Shown: positions 48,469-59,703 of the stretch, in pieces
Position numbering within the stretch: the first letter of the stretch is position 1
Layout: each line of letters begins with the position of its first letter
NCBI RefSeq assembly: GCF_001598695.1
Contig: NZ_BCZK01000013.1
Coordinates: 1 to 64,000, forward strand
Source: Klebsiella oxytoca NBRC 105695
Lineage (GTDB): Bacteria; Pseudomonadota; Gammaproteobacteria; Enterobacterales; Enterobacteriaceae
Direction of reading: 5' to 3'
Length of the DNA: 64,000 bases
Notes under the pieces: generated by a model
Seen by the model: only the letters and a program-made list of their open reading frames with translations
Databases searched by the model: none
Told to the model about the DNA's origin: nothing
Position numbers and translations under genes: made by a program

Positions 48469-49100
48469 TGGATAAACAGCTTCTCGAATCAACGGTCAGT
48501 AAAGTCCTCGACGAGATGCGTCTGCGGCCCATTCCGCTGGGGGTTTCAAATCGTCATATCCACCTGTCGGCGTCGGATTATGAACGCCTGTTTCCTGGCC
48601 ATCCCATCAGCGAGAAAAAAGCGCTGCTGCAGCCGGGACAGTACGCTGCGGAGCAAACCGTCACCCTGGTAGGGCCGAAGGGGCAGCTTAAAAATGTGCG
48701 CCTGCTCGGCCCACTGCGTTCGGTAAGCCAGGTGGAAATATCGCGTACCGATGCCAGAACCCTGGGGGTTGCGGCGCCGCTGAGAATGTCCGGCGATCTG
48801 AAAGGGACGCCGGGCATCCGTCTGGTCAGCCCCTATGGCGAACTGACGCTGTCGTCAGGGGTTATCGTCGCGCAGCGGCATATTCATATGTCGCCGCTCG
48901 ATGCGCTGATCCTGCGGGTTTCCCACGGCGATAGGGTCTCCGTGGCCATTGAAGGCGACGAGCGCGGGGTGATTTTCAACAACGTGGCGATTCGCGTTTC
49001 ACCGGATATGCGTCTCGAAATGCACATTGATACCGATGAAGCCAACGCCGCCGGCGCCGATAATCCGCAGGCCTTTGCCCGGCTGGTAGGCCCGCGATGA
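48468..49100 (+). CDS. pduL: phosphate propanoyltransferase PduL
   Basis: A 210-residue phosphotransacylase converting propionyl-CoA to propionyl-phosphate, recycling CoA in the lumen. Zinc-binding His motifs SNRHIHLS and AQRHIHMSPLD are present in the two beta-barrel repeats. N-terminal encapsulation helix QLLESTVSKVLDEM. TAATG coupling with pduK. Confidence 0.96.
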   Translation: MDKQLLESTVSKVLDEMRLRPIPLGVSNRHIHLSASDYERLFPGHPISEKKALLQPGQYAAEQTVTLVGPKGQLKNVRLLGPLRSVSQVEISRTDARTLGVAAPLRMSGDLKGTPGIRLVSPYGELTLSSGVIVAQRHIHMSPLDALILRVSHGDRVSVAIEGDERGVIFNNVAIRVSPDMRLEMHIDTDEANAAGADNPQAFARLVGPR

Positions 49101-49588
49101 ACAGCGAAGTTCTGCAGCGCATCGTGGAGGAAATCGTCTCCAGGCTGCAGCGTCGCGCCCACAGCACGGCGACGCTGAGCGTTGCGCAGCTGCGCGATGC
49201 CGACTGCCCCGGGCTGTTCAGCCAGCACGCCTCGCTGCGCATCCTGCTTGTCGACCTGCCGCTGCTGGGCCAGCTGACGGAGGCGGAAACCGACGATCCT
49301 GCGGCCCGGAAAATTCACGACGCGCTGGCTTTCGGCATCCGCGTGCAGCTCACCCTGCACAGCCAGCTGCTGCCGGTTATCCCGGTCAAAAAACTGGCGC
49401 GCCTGCCGACGATCTTCACCGACGAGCGCGGGCTGCCGCTGATCCTGCACGCAGGATCGGTGCTGAGCTATCGCGACGTCGCGCAGCTGGGCCAGGGTCG
49501 CCTGGTTATCCACCGCAAATGCATCGTGACCGCGCTGGCGCGCGAAGCGGCACAGGCGCGGCATATTCAATTAATTAAGCAGGAGTAA
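49097..49588 (+). CDS. pduM: microcompartment protein PduM
   Basis: A 163-residue protein needed for normal microcompartment assembly in Salmonella, with unknown biochemistry. Its first residues (EVLQRIVEEIVSRLQ) form an amphipathic helix like the lumen-targeting peptides. It overlaps pduL by 4 bp. Confidence 0.93.
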   Translation: MNSEVLQRIVEEIVSRLQRRAHSTATLSVAQLRDADCPGLFSQHASLRILLVDLPLLGQLTEAETDDPAARKIHDALAFGIRVQLTLHSQLLPVIPVKKLARLPTIFTDERGLPLILHAGSVLSYRDVAQLGQGRLVIHRKCIVTALAREAAQARHIQLIKQE

Positions 49589-49591
49589 ATC

Positions 49592-49867
49592 ATGCATCTG
49601 GCACGAGTCACGGGCGCGGTTGTCTCCACGCAAAAATCGCCTTCCCTGATCGGCAAAAAGCTGCTGCTGGTGCGGCGGGTCAGCGCCGATGGCGAGCTTC
49701 CCGCCTCGCCGACCTCCGGTGATGAAGTCGCCGTGGATTCCGTCGGCGCGGGGATCGGCGAGCTGGTTCTGCTCAGCGGCGGCTCCAGCGCCAGGCACGT
49801 TTTTTCCGGGCCAAACGAGGCCATCGACCTCGCCGTTGTCGGCATTGTCGATACGCTTTCACGTTAA
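49592..49867 (+). CDS. pduN: microcompartment vertex protein PduN
   Basis: A 91-residue EutN/CcmL-family pentamer that caps shell vertices ([44 protein letters not shown]). Three bases after pduM. Confidence 0.95.
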   Translation: MHLARVTGAVVSTQKSPSLIGKKLLLVRRVSADGELPASPTSGDEVAVDSVGAGIGELVLLSGGSSARHVFSGPNEAIDLAVVGIVDTLSR

Positions 49868-49876
49868 GGAGCGAAT

Positions 49877-50887
49877 ATGGCGATTTATACCCGAACGGGC
49901 GACGCTGGCACCACCTCACTCTTTACCGGCCAGCGGGTGAGTAAAACCCACCCGCGGGTTGAAGCCTACGGCACGCTGGATGAGCTGAACGCCGCGCTGA
50001 GCCTGTGCGCCTGCGCCGCCGCGGATGAAAATCACCGCGCCTTACTTGAGGCCATCCAGCAGCAGCTTTTTTGGTTTAGCGCAGAACTGGCCAGCGACAG
50101 CGAACGGCCGTCACCGAAACAGCGCTACATCAGCAGCGAAGAGATTTCCGCTCTGGAAGCCGCCATCGATCGGGCCATGGCCCGCGTCGAACCGCTGCAC
50201 AGTTTTATTTTACCCGGCCGCTGCGAAGCCGCGAGCCGCCTGCATTTTGCCCGCACGCTGGCCCGCCGGGCCGAACGGCGACTGGTTGAGCTGGCGGCGG
50301 AAGTCAACGTGCGCCAGGTGCTGATGCGCTACATCAATCGCTTGTCAGACTGCCTGTACGCCCTGGCGCGCGCGGAAGATAGCGATGCGCACCAGAACAA
50401 CATCATTCGTGAAGTGAGCCGGCGCTATCTGGCCGCCACTCTACCGAGCCGCAGCAAGGAGAAGACGCCCCTGGACCTTTCATTCCACGATCTGCACCAG
50501 CTCACCCGCGCCGCCGTTGAGCGCGCGCAGCAGCTTCAGGTGCCGGTGGTGATCAGCATCGTTGACGCACACGGCACCGAAACCGTGACCTGGCGGATGC
50601 CGGACGCCCTGCTGGTCAGCAGCGAACTGGCGCCGAAAAAAGCCTGGACCGCGGTGGCGATGAAAACGGCAACCCATGAGCTGAGCGAGGCCGTTCAGCC
50701 GGGCGCCGCGCTTTATGGCCTCGAAACGCATTTGCAGGGAAAAGTGGTTACCTTTGGCGGCGGTTACGCCCTGTGGCGCGACGGCTCATTAATTGGGGGT
50801 CTTGGCATCAGCGGCGGCAGCGTTGAACAGGACATGGATATAGCACAGACCGCCATCGCGGCCATTAACGTGGGAACTCATCAATGA
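49877..50887 (+). CDS. pduO: cob(I)alamin adenosyltransferase PduO
   Basis: A 336-residue two-domain protein. Residues 1 to about 190 are a PduO-type ATP:cob(I)alamin adenosyltransferase (YTRTGDAGTTSLFTG for ATP, VEAYGTLDELNAALS, FILPGRCEAASRLHFARTLARRAER). Residues about 200-336 are a GlcG/HbpS-like domain reported to bind haem in Salmonella. It regenerates the coenzyme for PduCDE. Overlaps pduP by 4 bp. Confidence 0.96.
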   Translation: MAIYTRTGDAGTTSLFTGQRVSKTHPRVEAYGTLDELNAALSLCACAAADENHRALLEAIQQQLFWFSAELASDSERPSPKQRYISSEEISALEAAIDRAMARVEPLHSFILPGRCEAASRLHFARTLARRAERRLVELAAEVNVRQVLMRYINRLSDCLYALARAEDSDAHQNNIIREVSRRYLAATLPSRSKEKTPLDLSFHDLHQLTRAAVERAQQLQVPVVISIVDAHGTETVTWRMPDALLVSSELAPKKAWTAVAMKTATHELSEAVQPGAALYGLETHLQGKVVTFGGGYALWRDGSLIGGLGISGGSVEQDMDIAQTAIAAINVGTHQ

Positions 50888-52275
50888 ATACTTCTGAACT
50901 CGAAACGCTTATTCGCACCATTCTTAGCGAACAGTTAACCCCAGCCCAAACGCCGAACCCGGCGCAGGGCAAAGGGATTTTTCAGTCCGTGAGCGAGGCC
51001 ATTGATGCCGCGCATCAGGCGTTCTTACGTTATCAGCAGTGCCCGCTAAAAACCCGCAGCGCCATCATTAGCGCAATGCGTCAGGAGCTGACGCCGCATC
51101 TGGCCGCCCTGGCGGAAGAGAGCGCCAATGAAACGGGGATGGGCAACAAAGAAGATAAATTTTTGAAAAACAAAGCTGCGCTGGACAACACGCCGGGCGT
51201 GGAAGATCTCACCACCACGGCACTGACCGGCGACGGCGGCATGGTGCTGTTTGAGTATTCGCCATTTGGCGTTATCGGGTCGGTCGCACCGAGCACCAAC
51301 CCGACGGAAACCATCATTAATAACAGCATCAGCATGCTGGCGGCGGGCAATAGCGTCTACTTCAGCCCGCATCCGGGAGCAAAAAAGGTCTCACTGAAGC
51401 TGATTAGCATGATTGAAGAGATTGTTTTCCGCTGCTGCGGCATCCGCAATCTGGTGGTTACCGTAGCAGAACCCACTTTCGAAGCTACCCAGCAGATGAT
51501 GGCCCATCCGCGCATTGCGGTTCTGGCCATTACCGGCGGCCCGGGTATTGTGGCGATGGGCATGAAGAGCGGTAAGAAAGTCATTGGCGCTGGCGCGGGT
51601 AACCCGCCCTGCATCGTTGATGAAACGGCGGATCTGGTTAAAGCGGCGGAAGATATCATCAACGGCGCCTCGTTCGATTACAACCTGCCCTGCATTGCCG
51701 AGAAGAGCCTGATTGTGGTGGAGAGCGTCGCCGAACGTCTGGTGCAGCAAATGCAAACCTTCGGCGCGCTGCTGCTGAGCCCTGCCGACACTGACAAACT
51801 CCGGGCCGCCTGCCTGCCTGAAGGCCAGGCGAATAAAAAACTGGTCGGCAAAAGCCCATCAGCCATGCTCGAAGCGGCCGGGATCGCCGTTCCGGCGAAA
51901 GCGCCGCGTCTGCTGATAGCGCTGGTTAACGCCGACGATCCGTGGGTCACCAGCGAGCAGCTGATGCCGATGCTGCCGATAGTGAAAGTTAGCGATTTCG
52001 ATAGCGCGCTGGCCCTGGCGCTGAAGGTTGAAGAAGGACTGCATCATACCGCCATTATGCACTCGCAGAACGTGTCGCGCCTGAACCTCGCGGCCCGCAC
52101 CCTGCAAACCTCGATATTCGTCAAGAACGGCCCCTCTTATGCCGGGATCGGCGTCGGCGGCGAAGGCTTTACCACCTTTACTATCGCCACGCCGACCGGT
52201 GAAGGGACAACCTCGGCGCGCACGTTTGCCCGATCCCGTCGCTGCGTGCTGACCAACGGCTTTTCCATTCGCTAA
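50884..52275 (+). CDS. pduP: CoA-dependent propionaldehyde dehydrogenase PduP
   Basis: A 463-residue aldehyde dehydrogenase-family enzyme oxidising propionaldehyde to propionyl-CoA with NAD+. The catalytic Cys is in FDYNLPCIAEKS. The first 18 residues (TSELETLIRTILSEQL) are the classic encapsulation peptide, followed by a Pro/Gln-rich linker. One residue shorter than the Salmonella form as I recall it. Confidence 0.96.
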   Translation: MNTSELETLIRTILSEQLTPAQTPNPAQGKGIFQSVSEAIDAAHQAFLRYQQCPLKTRSAIISAMRQELTPHLAALAEESANETGMGNKEDKFLKNKAALDNTPGVEDLTTTALTGDGGMVLFEYSPFGVIGSVAPSTNPTETIINNSISMLAAGNSVYFSPHPGAKKVSLKLISMIEEIVFRCCGIRNLVVTVAEPTFEATQQMMAHPRIAVLAITGGPGIVAMGMKSGKKVIGAGAGNPPCIVDETADLVKAAEDIINGASFDYNLPCIAEKSLIVVESVAERLVQQMQTFGALLLSPADTDKLRAACLPEGQANKKLVGKSPSAMLEAAGIAVPAKAPRLLIALVNADDPWVTSEQLMPMLPIVKVSDFDSALALALKVEEGLHHTAIMHSQNVSRLNLAARTLQTSIFVKNGPSYAGIGVGGEGFTTFTIATPTGEGTTSARTFARSRRCVLTNGFSIR

Positions 52276-52286
52276 CCGAGGTCGCG

Positions 52287-53399
52287 ATGAAAACTTTCTC
52301 ACTACAAACGCGGTTGTACAGCGGTCAGGGTAGCCTGGCGGTGCTCAAGCGCTTTACCAACAAGCACATCTGGATTATCTGCGATGGCTTTCTTGCGCGC
52401 TCGCCGCTGCTGGAAACCCTGCGTCAGGCGTTGCCCGCAGATAACCGCATTAGCGTCTTTAGCGAGATAACCCCGGACCCCACTATCCACACCGTGGTAC
52501 AGGGCATTGCGCAAATGCAGGCCCTGCAGCCGCAGGTGGTCATCGGCTTCGGCGGCGGATCGGCAATGGATGCGGCGAAAGCTATCGTCTGGTTCAGTCA
52601 GCAGAGCGGCATCAGCATCGAAACCTGCGTGGCTATACCGACCACCAGCGGTACCGGTTCAGAAGTAACCAGCGCCTGCGTAATTAGCGATCCGGATAAA
52701 GGCATCAAGTACCCGCTGTTCAACAATGCGCTCTATCCCGATATGGCGATCCTTGACCCGGAGCTGGTGGTCAGCGTGCCGCCGCAGATTACGGCCAACA
52801 CCGGCATGGACGTGCTGACCCACGCGCTGGAGGCGTGGGTCTCTCCGCACGCCAGCGACTTTACCGACGCGCTGGCGGAAAAAGCCGCCAAACTGGTGTT
52901 CCAGTATCTGCCCACCGCGGTGGAAAAAGGCGACTGCGTGGCGACGCGCGGGAAAATGCACAATGCCTCAACGCTTGCCGGGATGGCGTTCAGCCAGGCG
53001 GGGCTGGGGCTTAACCATGCTATCGCCCACCAGCTTGGCGGGCAGTTTCATCTCCCGCACGGACTGGCCAACGCGCTGCTGTTAACCGCGGTTATCCGCT
53101 TTAACGCCGGTCATCCGCGCGCCGGAAAACGCTACGCGCGGCTGGCCAAAGCCTGCGGCTTTTGTCCGGCAGACGCCAGCGATAGTACGGCGATCAATGC
53201 GCTGATCCAGCAAATCGAACGGCTCAAGCAGCGCTGTGCGCTGCCGTCACTGGCGGTCGCGCTGAAAGAGGGACGTGCCGAGTACTCAGCGCGCATTCCG
53301 GCCATGGTGCAGGCCGCACTGGCTGACGTGACCTTGCGCACGAATCCTCGCCCGGCCAGCGCCGGGGAAATTCAGGAACTGCTGGAGGAACTGCTATGA
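52287..53399 (+). CDS. pduQ: 1-propanol dehydrogenase PduQ
   Basis: A 370-residue iron-dependent alcohol dehydrogenase reducing propionaldehyde to 1-propanol and regenerating NAD+ inside the compartment. VIGFGGGSAMDAAKAIVW and the iron-site region HAIAHQLGGQFHLPHGLANALL are visible. Same superfamily as FucO, whose gene is missing from the fuc locus. Confidence 0.95.
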   Translation: MKTFSLQTRLYSGQGSLAVLKRFTNKHIWIICDGFLARSPLLETLRQALPADNRISVFSEITPDPTIHTVVQGIAQMQALQPQVVIGFGGGSAMDAAKAIVWFSQQSGISIETCVAIPTTSGTGSEVTSACVISDPDKGIKYPLFNNALYPDMAILDPELVVSVPPQITANTGMDVLTHALEAWVSPHASDFTDALAEKAAKLVFQYLPTAVEKGDCVATRGKMHNASTLAGMAFSQAGLGLNHAIAHQLGGQFHLPHGLANALLLTAVIRFNAGHPRAGKRYARLAKACGFCPADASDSTAINALIQQIERLKQRCALPSLAVALKEGRAEYSARIPAMVQAALADVTLRTNPRPASAGEIQELLEELL

Positions 53400-54751
53400 G
53401 TACCGCCGTCAACGCTGTTGAAATGGCCAGAAGCGCCGAGGAGATCCGCGAGCGCGTGCGCGCTGCGGGCGTAGTCGGCGCGGGTGGAGCGGGTTTTCCC
53501 GCCCACGTGAAGCTGCAGGCGCAGGTGGAGATCTTTCTGGTTAACGCCGCCGAGTGCGAACCGATGCTCAAGGTCGACCAGCAGCTAATGTGGCAGCAGG
53601 CTGCACGTCTGGTCCGCGGCGTGCAGTACGCGATGACGGCAACCGGCGCGCGCGAAGGGGTGATTGCCCTGAAAGAGAAGTACCGCCGGGCTATCGACGC
53701 CCTCACCCCGCTGCTGCCTGCCGGTATTCGCCTGCATATTCTGCCGGATGTCTATCCCGCAGGCGATGAGGTGCTGACTATCTGGTTAGCTACCGGTCGA
53801 CGGGTCGCACCCGCCGCGCTGCCAGCCAGCGTTGGGGTCGTGGTGAATAACGTACAAACGGTGCTCAATATTGCCCGTGCGGTTGAGCAGCAGTTTCCGG
53901 TGACCCGCCGCACGCTAACCGTTAACGGCGCGGTCGCCCGACCGCTGACCGTCACCGTCCCCATCGGCATGTCGCTGCGCGAAGTGCTGGCGCTGGCGGG
54001 CGGCGCGACGGTCGACGACCCCGGTTTTATTAACGGTGGCCCGATGATGGGCGGCCTGATGACTGCTCTCGATAGCCCAGTAACCAAAACTACCGGCGGC
54101 CTGCTGGTGCTGCCCAAAAGCCATCCGCTTATCCAGCGGCGGATGCAGGACGAGCGCACGGTGCTTTCCGTGGCCCGTACCGTCTGCGAACAGTGTCGCC
54201 TGTGTACCGATCTCTGCCCACGGCATCTGATCGGCCACGAACTCTCCCCGCACCTGCTGGTGCGGGCGGTGAACTTTCATCAGGCCGCCACGCCCCAGCT
54301 GCTGCTGAGCGCGCTCACCTGTTCGGAATGCAACGTCTGCGAAAGCGTGGCCTGTCCGGTGGGGATCTCGCCGATGCGCATCAACCGCATGCTGAAACGC
54401 GAGCTGCGCGCGCAAAACCAGCGCTATGAAGGACCGCTCTATCCGGCCGACGAAATGGCGAAATATCGCCTCGTGCCGGTGAAGCGACTGATCGCCAAAC
54501 TGGGGCTGAGCCCCTGGTATCAGGAGGCGCCGCTGGTGGAAGACGAACCGGCAGTAGAAACAGTGACTTTACAGTTGCGCCAGCATATCGGCGCCAGCGC
54601 GGTAGCGAACGTTGCAGTGGGAGAACGCGTTACCCGCGGGCAATGCGTTGCCGATATCCCGGCAGGCGCATTAGGCGCGCCGGTTCACGCCAGCATCGAC
54701 GGCGTGGTTGCGGCCATCAGCGAACAGGCCATCACGGTTGTAAGAGGTTAA
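53396..54751 (+). CDS. pduS: cobalamin reductase PduS
   Basis: A 451-residue flavoprotein related to RnfC/complex I NuoF. The glycine-rich [15 protein letters not shown] is an FMN/NADH motif. Two [4Fe-4S] motifs follow ([12 protein letters not shown] and [13 protein letters not shown]). It reduces cob(III/II)alamin for PduO. Overlaps pduQ by 4 bp. Confidence 0.95.
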   Translation: MSTAVNAVEMARSAEEIRERVRAAGVVGAGGAGFPAHVKLQAQVEIFLVNAAECEPMLKVDQQLMWQQAARLVRGVQYAMTATGAREGVIALKEKYRRAIDALTPLLPAGIRLHILPDVYPAGDEVLTIWLATGRRVAPAALPASVGVVVNNVQTVLNIARAVEQQFPVTRRTLTVNGAVARPLTVTVPIGMSLREVLALAGGATVDDPGFINGGPMMGGLMTALDSPVTKTTGGLLVLPKSHPLIQRRMQDERTVLSVARTVCEQCRLCTDLCPRHLIGHELSPHLLVRAVNFHQAATPQLLLSALTCSECNVCESVACPVGISPMRINRMLKRELRAQNQRYEGPLYPADEMAKYRLVPVKRLIAKLGLSPWYQEAPLVEDEPAVETVTLQLRQHIGASAVANVAVGERVTRGQCVADIPAGALGAPVHASIDGVVAAISEQAITVVRG

Positions 54752-54753
54752 CC

Positions 54754-55308
54754 ATGTCTCAGGCTATAGGAATTTTAGAACTCACCAGCATTGCCAAAGG
54801 AATGGAACTCGGCGATGCGATGCTGAAAAGCGCCAACGTCAATCTGCTGGTCAGCAAGACTATCTGCCCGGGTAAGTTTCTGTTGATGCTCGGCGGGGAT
54901 ATCGGCGCTATCCAGCAGGCCATTGAAACCGGCACTTCGCAGGCCGGCGAAATGCTCGTCGACAGCCTGGTGCTGGCGAATATCCATCCCAGCGTACTCC
55001 CGGCCATCAGCGGCCTGAACAGCGTAGACAAACGCCAGGCGGTCGGCATCGTTGAAACCTGGAGCGTTGCGGCCTGCATCAGCGCCGCGGACCGGGCGGT
55101 GAAAGGCTCCAACGTCACCCTGGTACGGGTGCATATGGCCTTCGGCATCGGCGGTAAATGCTACATGGTGGTGGCGGGCGACGTTTCCGACGTCAACAAC
55201 GCGGTTACGGTAGCCAGCGAAAGCGCGGGTGAAAAAGGGCTGCTGGTTTATCGTTCGGTGATCCCGCGACCGCATGAAGCCATGTGGCGACAGATGGTGG
55301 AGGGATAA
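54754..55308 (+). CDS. pduT: Fe-S-containing shell protein PduT
   Basis: A 184-residue tandem-BMC trimer. Cys108 (WSVAACIS) is at the position that holds a [4Fe-4S] cluster in the trimer pore of characterised PduT proteins. It likely moves electrons through the shell, perhaps with PduS just upstream. ATG 54754; stop overlaps pduU start (TAATG). Confidence 0.95.
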   Translation: MSQAIGILELTSIAKGMELGDAMLKSANVNLLVSKTICPGKFLLMLGGDIGAIQQAIETGTSQAGEMLVDSLVLANIHPSVLPAISGLNSVDKRQAVGIVETWSVAACISAADRAVKGSNVTLVRVHMAFGIGGKCYMVVAGDVSDVNNAVTVASESAGEKGLLVYRSVIPRPHEAMWRQMVEG

Positions 55309-55658
55309 TGGAAAGACAGCCAACAACGGATCGCATGATTCAGGAATACGTTCCCGGGAAACAGGTAACCCTCGCGCACCTGATTGCCAATCCCGGGAAA
55401 GATCTCTTTAAGAAACTCGGCCTACAGGATGCGGTGTCCGCCATCGGCATCCTCACCATTACGCCCAGCGAAGCGTCGATTATCGCCTGCGATATCGCCA
55501 CCAAATCCGGCGCGGTGGAGATCGGTTTTCTTGACCGCTTTACCGGCGCCGTGGTGCTGACCGGCGACGTTTCCGCCGTCGAGTACGCCCTCAAGCAGGT
55601 GACGCGCACCCTGGGCGAGATGATGCAGTTTACTACCTGCTCAATAACCCGGACGTAG
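55308..55658 (+). CDS. pduU: microcompartment shell protein PduU
   Basis: A 116-residue circularly permuted BMC protein whose N-terminal segment forms a small beta-barrel over the pore. Motifs [19 protein letters not shown] and [23 protein letters not shown] 55308; the in-frame start at 55284 lies inside pduT. Confidence 0.95.
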   Translation: MERQPTTDRMIQEYVPGKQVTLAHLIANPGKDLFKKLGLQDAVSAIGILTITPSEASIIACDIATKSGAVEIGFLDRFTGAVVLTGDVSAVEYALKQVTRTLGEMMQFTTCSITRT

Positions 55659-55662
55659 CGCG

Positions 55663-57314
<1,652 letters not shown>

Positions 57315-57418
57315 GCTCGCCGCCAGGCAAATTGCGGTGAATCATGGAAATAGCGGGATCGGCATGACACTATGCGCTTAAAATTCTGAAAACTTTACCC
57401 TAAATAATTCAGGTCACA

Positions 57419-57442
57419 GGACAAAGCACTGGTGCTTTGTCC
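57419..57442 (+). repeat. perfect hairpin between pduW and pduX
   Basis: ggacaaagca / tgctttgtcc, a perfect 10-bp stem with a ctgg loop, in the only sizeable gap (164 bp) of the pdu operon. cccgtag follows rather than a U-run, so it could be an RNA-processing or partial attenuation site setting pduX expression. No other gene or clear promoter seen in 57315-57478. Confidence 0.55.
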
Positions 57443-57478
57443 CGTAGCTTGAAGTATAACGGGTAAAAAGGTGAATAC

Positions 57479-58345
57479 GTGGCCGTAGCGCAATGCCCCG
57501 CCTCCTGTGGGGAACTCATCCAGGGCTGGATCCTCGGCAGCGAGAAGCTGGTCTCCTGCCCCGTTGACTGGTACAGCACCGTCGAGGTGGACTACGGTTC
57601 GCCTCGGGCGGATGAACGTCCGCTGGCGCGGGCGATGGTCGACCAGTTGCTGAGCTACTGGCGTTATCCGCCGGCGCTGAGCAAGGAGATTCGGATCGAT
57701 ATCTGCTCCACGATTCCGGTTGCCAAAGGTATGGCCAGCAGCACCGCGGACATCGCCGCGACGGCGGTAGCCGCCGCGCATCATCTCGGCCATCCGCTGG
57801 ATGAACCCACCCTCGCCCGGCTCTGCGTCTCCCTGGAGCCCACCGACAGCACTCTGTTTCGTCAGCTCACCCTGTTCGACCACAACACCGCCGCCACGCA
57901 GATTGCCTGTGACAGCCAGCCTCAGCTCGATCTGCTGGTGCTGGAAAGCCCCGCTACGCTGCTGACCACCGATTACCACCGACTTCCCCGGCTTGAAAAG
58001 CTGCACGCCCACTCCGCGTCTCTGCAGCTAGCCTGGGAGAAAGTTCAGCTGGCCTGCGAGACGGATAATCCCCGGCGGATGGGAGAGGCCGCGACGCTTA
58101 GCGCCGTCGCCAGTCAGCATCTGTTACCAAAGCCGGGGTTTGATACGCTGCGGGGGCTGGTGGAAGAGTGCGATTTATACGGTATTAACGTGGCGCACAG
58201 CGGCAGCGTGGTCGGCCTGATGCTCGACCGTCAACGTCACGACATTGAGTATTTACAGCGACGGCTGGAAGAGACGCGACTTAGCGAGCTCTGGCCCAGG
58301 CAGCACCTGCTGCGCATGGTGCAGGGCGGCGTCGAACTGCGCTAA
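57479..58345 (+). CDS. pduX: L-threonine kinase PduX
   Basis: A 288-residue GHMP-family kinase that phosphorylates L-threonine for CobD in the aminopropanol branch of B12 synthesis. The ATP-binding motif PVAKGMASSTADIAATAVA and C-terminal GINVAHSGSVVGLMLD are conserved. GTG start at 57479 with aaggtg upstream; an in-frame TAA at 57464 rules out the longer N-terminus I recall for the Salmonella protein. Convergent with cobD, the next enzyme of the same branch. Confidence 0.94.
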   Translation: MAVAQCPASCGELIQGWILGSEKLVSCPVDWYSTVEVDYGSPRADERPLARAMVDQLLSYWRYPPALSKEIRIDICSTIPVAKGMASSTADIAATAVAAAHHLGHPLDEPTLARLCVSLEPTDSTLFRQLTLFDHNTAATQIACDSQPQLDLLVLESPATLLTTDYHRLPRLEKLHAHSASLQLAWEKVQLACETDNPRRMGEAATLSAVASQHLLPKPGFDTLRGLVEECDLYGINVAHSGSVVGLMLDRQRHDIEYLQRRLEETRLSELWPRQHLLRMVQGGVELR

Positions 58346-58357
58346 CGCTGCCGCAGC

Positions 58358-58585
58358 TATGCCCCGGACAGGCGCTACGCGCCTGTCCGGGCTACCGGAC
58401 CACAGACGGCTATGAACCCGTAGCCCTGCTAAGCGCAGCGCGAGCCGGGAAGAAGCCGCACCGATGCATTAATCCCGGCGCATTCCCCGGAGGCGGCGCT
58501 GCGCGCCTTATCCGGGCTACCGGACCACAGACGACTATGAACCCGTAGCCCGGTCATACAGCAGCGCCACCGGGAAGAACCGCAG
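58358..58585. repeat. REP-like tandem palindromes between pduX and cobD
   Basis: A 125-bp unit occurs almost twice: ccgggctaccggaccacaga starts at 58387 and 58512. Each has GC-rich palindromes of the same family as 7422-7783 and 19924-20055. They separate convergent genes and are flanked by no other gene. Confidence 0.8.
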
Positions 58586-58606
58586 ACGAACAATAGCGGC
58601 AGACAT

Positions 58607-59686
58607 CTACTCGTTAAATACCCGCCTGAAGGCCGTCAGCAGTCGGGTATTTTCCTGCTGGCTGCGGATCGCGACGCGAAAGTAGCGCCCGTCGAGCCCT
58701 GGATAATTGGCACAGCTGCGGATCAGGATGTGCTGCTGCAGCATCGCGTATTGCAGATCCAGATCCGCAACGTCGCAGCGCAGAAACAGATAGTTTGCCT
58801 GTCCGGGATAGACCGTCAGGCCGGGAATATGGCGCAGTTGATGATAAAAGCGCTGCCCTTCCTCCGCCAGCCACTGCCAGGTTTTCTGCTGGTAGGCGCT
58901 ATCCTGGAGAATGATCTCCCCCGCCAGGGCGGCAAAAGCATTTATCGACCACGGCATCTGGCGCTCGCGCATTCTTGCCACCGCCCGCGCATCGCCATTG
59001 ACCAGATACCCCAGGCGCAGGCCGGGTATGGCATAAAATTTGGTGAGCGAACGCAGCACCCACACGTGCGGATTGTGGGCCAGAAGCGGAATAAATCCCG
59101 GCTCATCGGGGATAAAATCGATAAACGCCTCATCGAGGATCAGGGCGATGTCCAGCGACTGACAGCGTTCAGCAATCAGCGCCAGCAGTCGACGATCGGG
59201 CAGCAGGCCGGTTGGATTGTTCGGCGTGCAGAGAAATAAGCAGTCCAGATCCGGCGTCAGGGCGTCAAGAATCGCTCCGGTGAGCTGCCAGCCATCCTCC
59301 TCGCGCAGCAGAAATTCCCGCACCGCGCACTCCACCGACTGCAGCGCCCGGCGATATTCGGCAAAACCCGGAGTGACGATCATCGCCTGGCGCGGTTTCA
59401 GCCCCTGAACCAGGGTAAAAATCGCTTCAGTTTCGCCGTTTCCTGCAAGGATCGACGACGCAGGAATATGATGATGTTCCGCCAGCGCAAGGTGCAGCTG
59501 CTGATACTCAACGTCGGGATAGCGTTCAGCGCAGTCCATATTGTTGAGGATTGCGCGCTTTAAACTTTCCGGCATCCCCAGCGGGTTGATGTTGGCGCTA
59601 AAATCCAGCAACTGCTCCCCAGAGATGCCCATAAGCGCGGCGGCCTCGCGAATATTGCCGCCGTGCGCGCTCTTTAATAGAGCCAT
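58607..59686 (-). CDS. cobD: threonine-phosphate decarboxylase CobD
   Basis: A 359-residue PLP-dependent class I/II aminotransferase-fold enzyme. It decarboxylates L-threonine O-3-phosphate, the PduX product, to (R)-1-aminopropan-2-yl phosphate for CbiB. The PLP lysine lies in [26 protein letters not shown] and [10 protein letters not shown] are conserved. In Salmonella, to my knowledge, cobD lies far from pdu, near cobC; here it closes the cob/pdu block, 17 bp from amiC and co-directional with it. Confidence 0.94.
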   Translation of the reverse strand: MALLKSAHGGNIREAAALMGISGEQLLDFSANINPLGMPESLKRAILNNMDCAERYPDVEYQQLHLALAEHHHIPASSILAGNGETEAIFTLVQGLKPRQAMIVTPGFAEYRRALQSVECAVREFLLREEDGWQLTGAILDALTPDLDCLFLCTPNNPTGLLPDRRLLALIAERCQSLDIALILDEAFIDFIPDEPGFIPLLAHNPHVWVLRSLTKFYAIPGLRLGYLVNGDARAVARMRERQMPWSINAFAALAGEIILQDSAYQQKTWQWLAEEGQRFYHQLRHIPGLTVYPGQANYLFLRCDVADLDLQYAMLQQHILIRSCANYPGLDGRYFRVAIRSQQENTRLLTAFRRVFNE

Positions 59687-59703
59687 TTCACTTTCCTGTT
59701 GCG

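Noticed and set aside
59687-59703. Attachment-site remnant at the right edge of the cob/pdu block
   Set aside because: I found no copy of the tRNA-fMet 3' end between cobD and amiC; the gap is only 17 bp.
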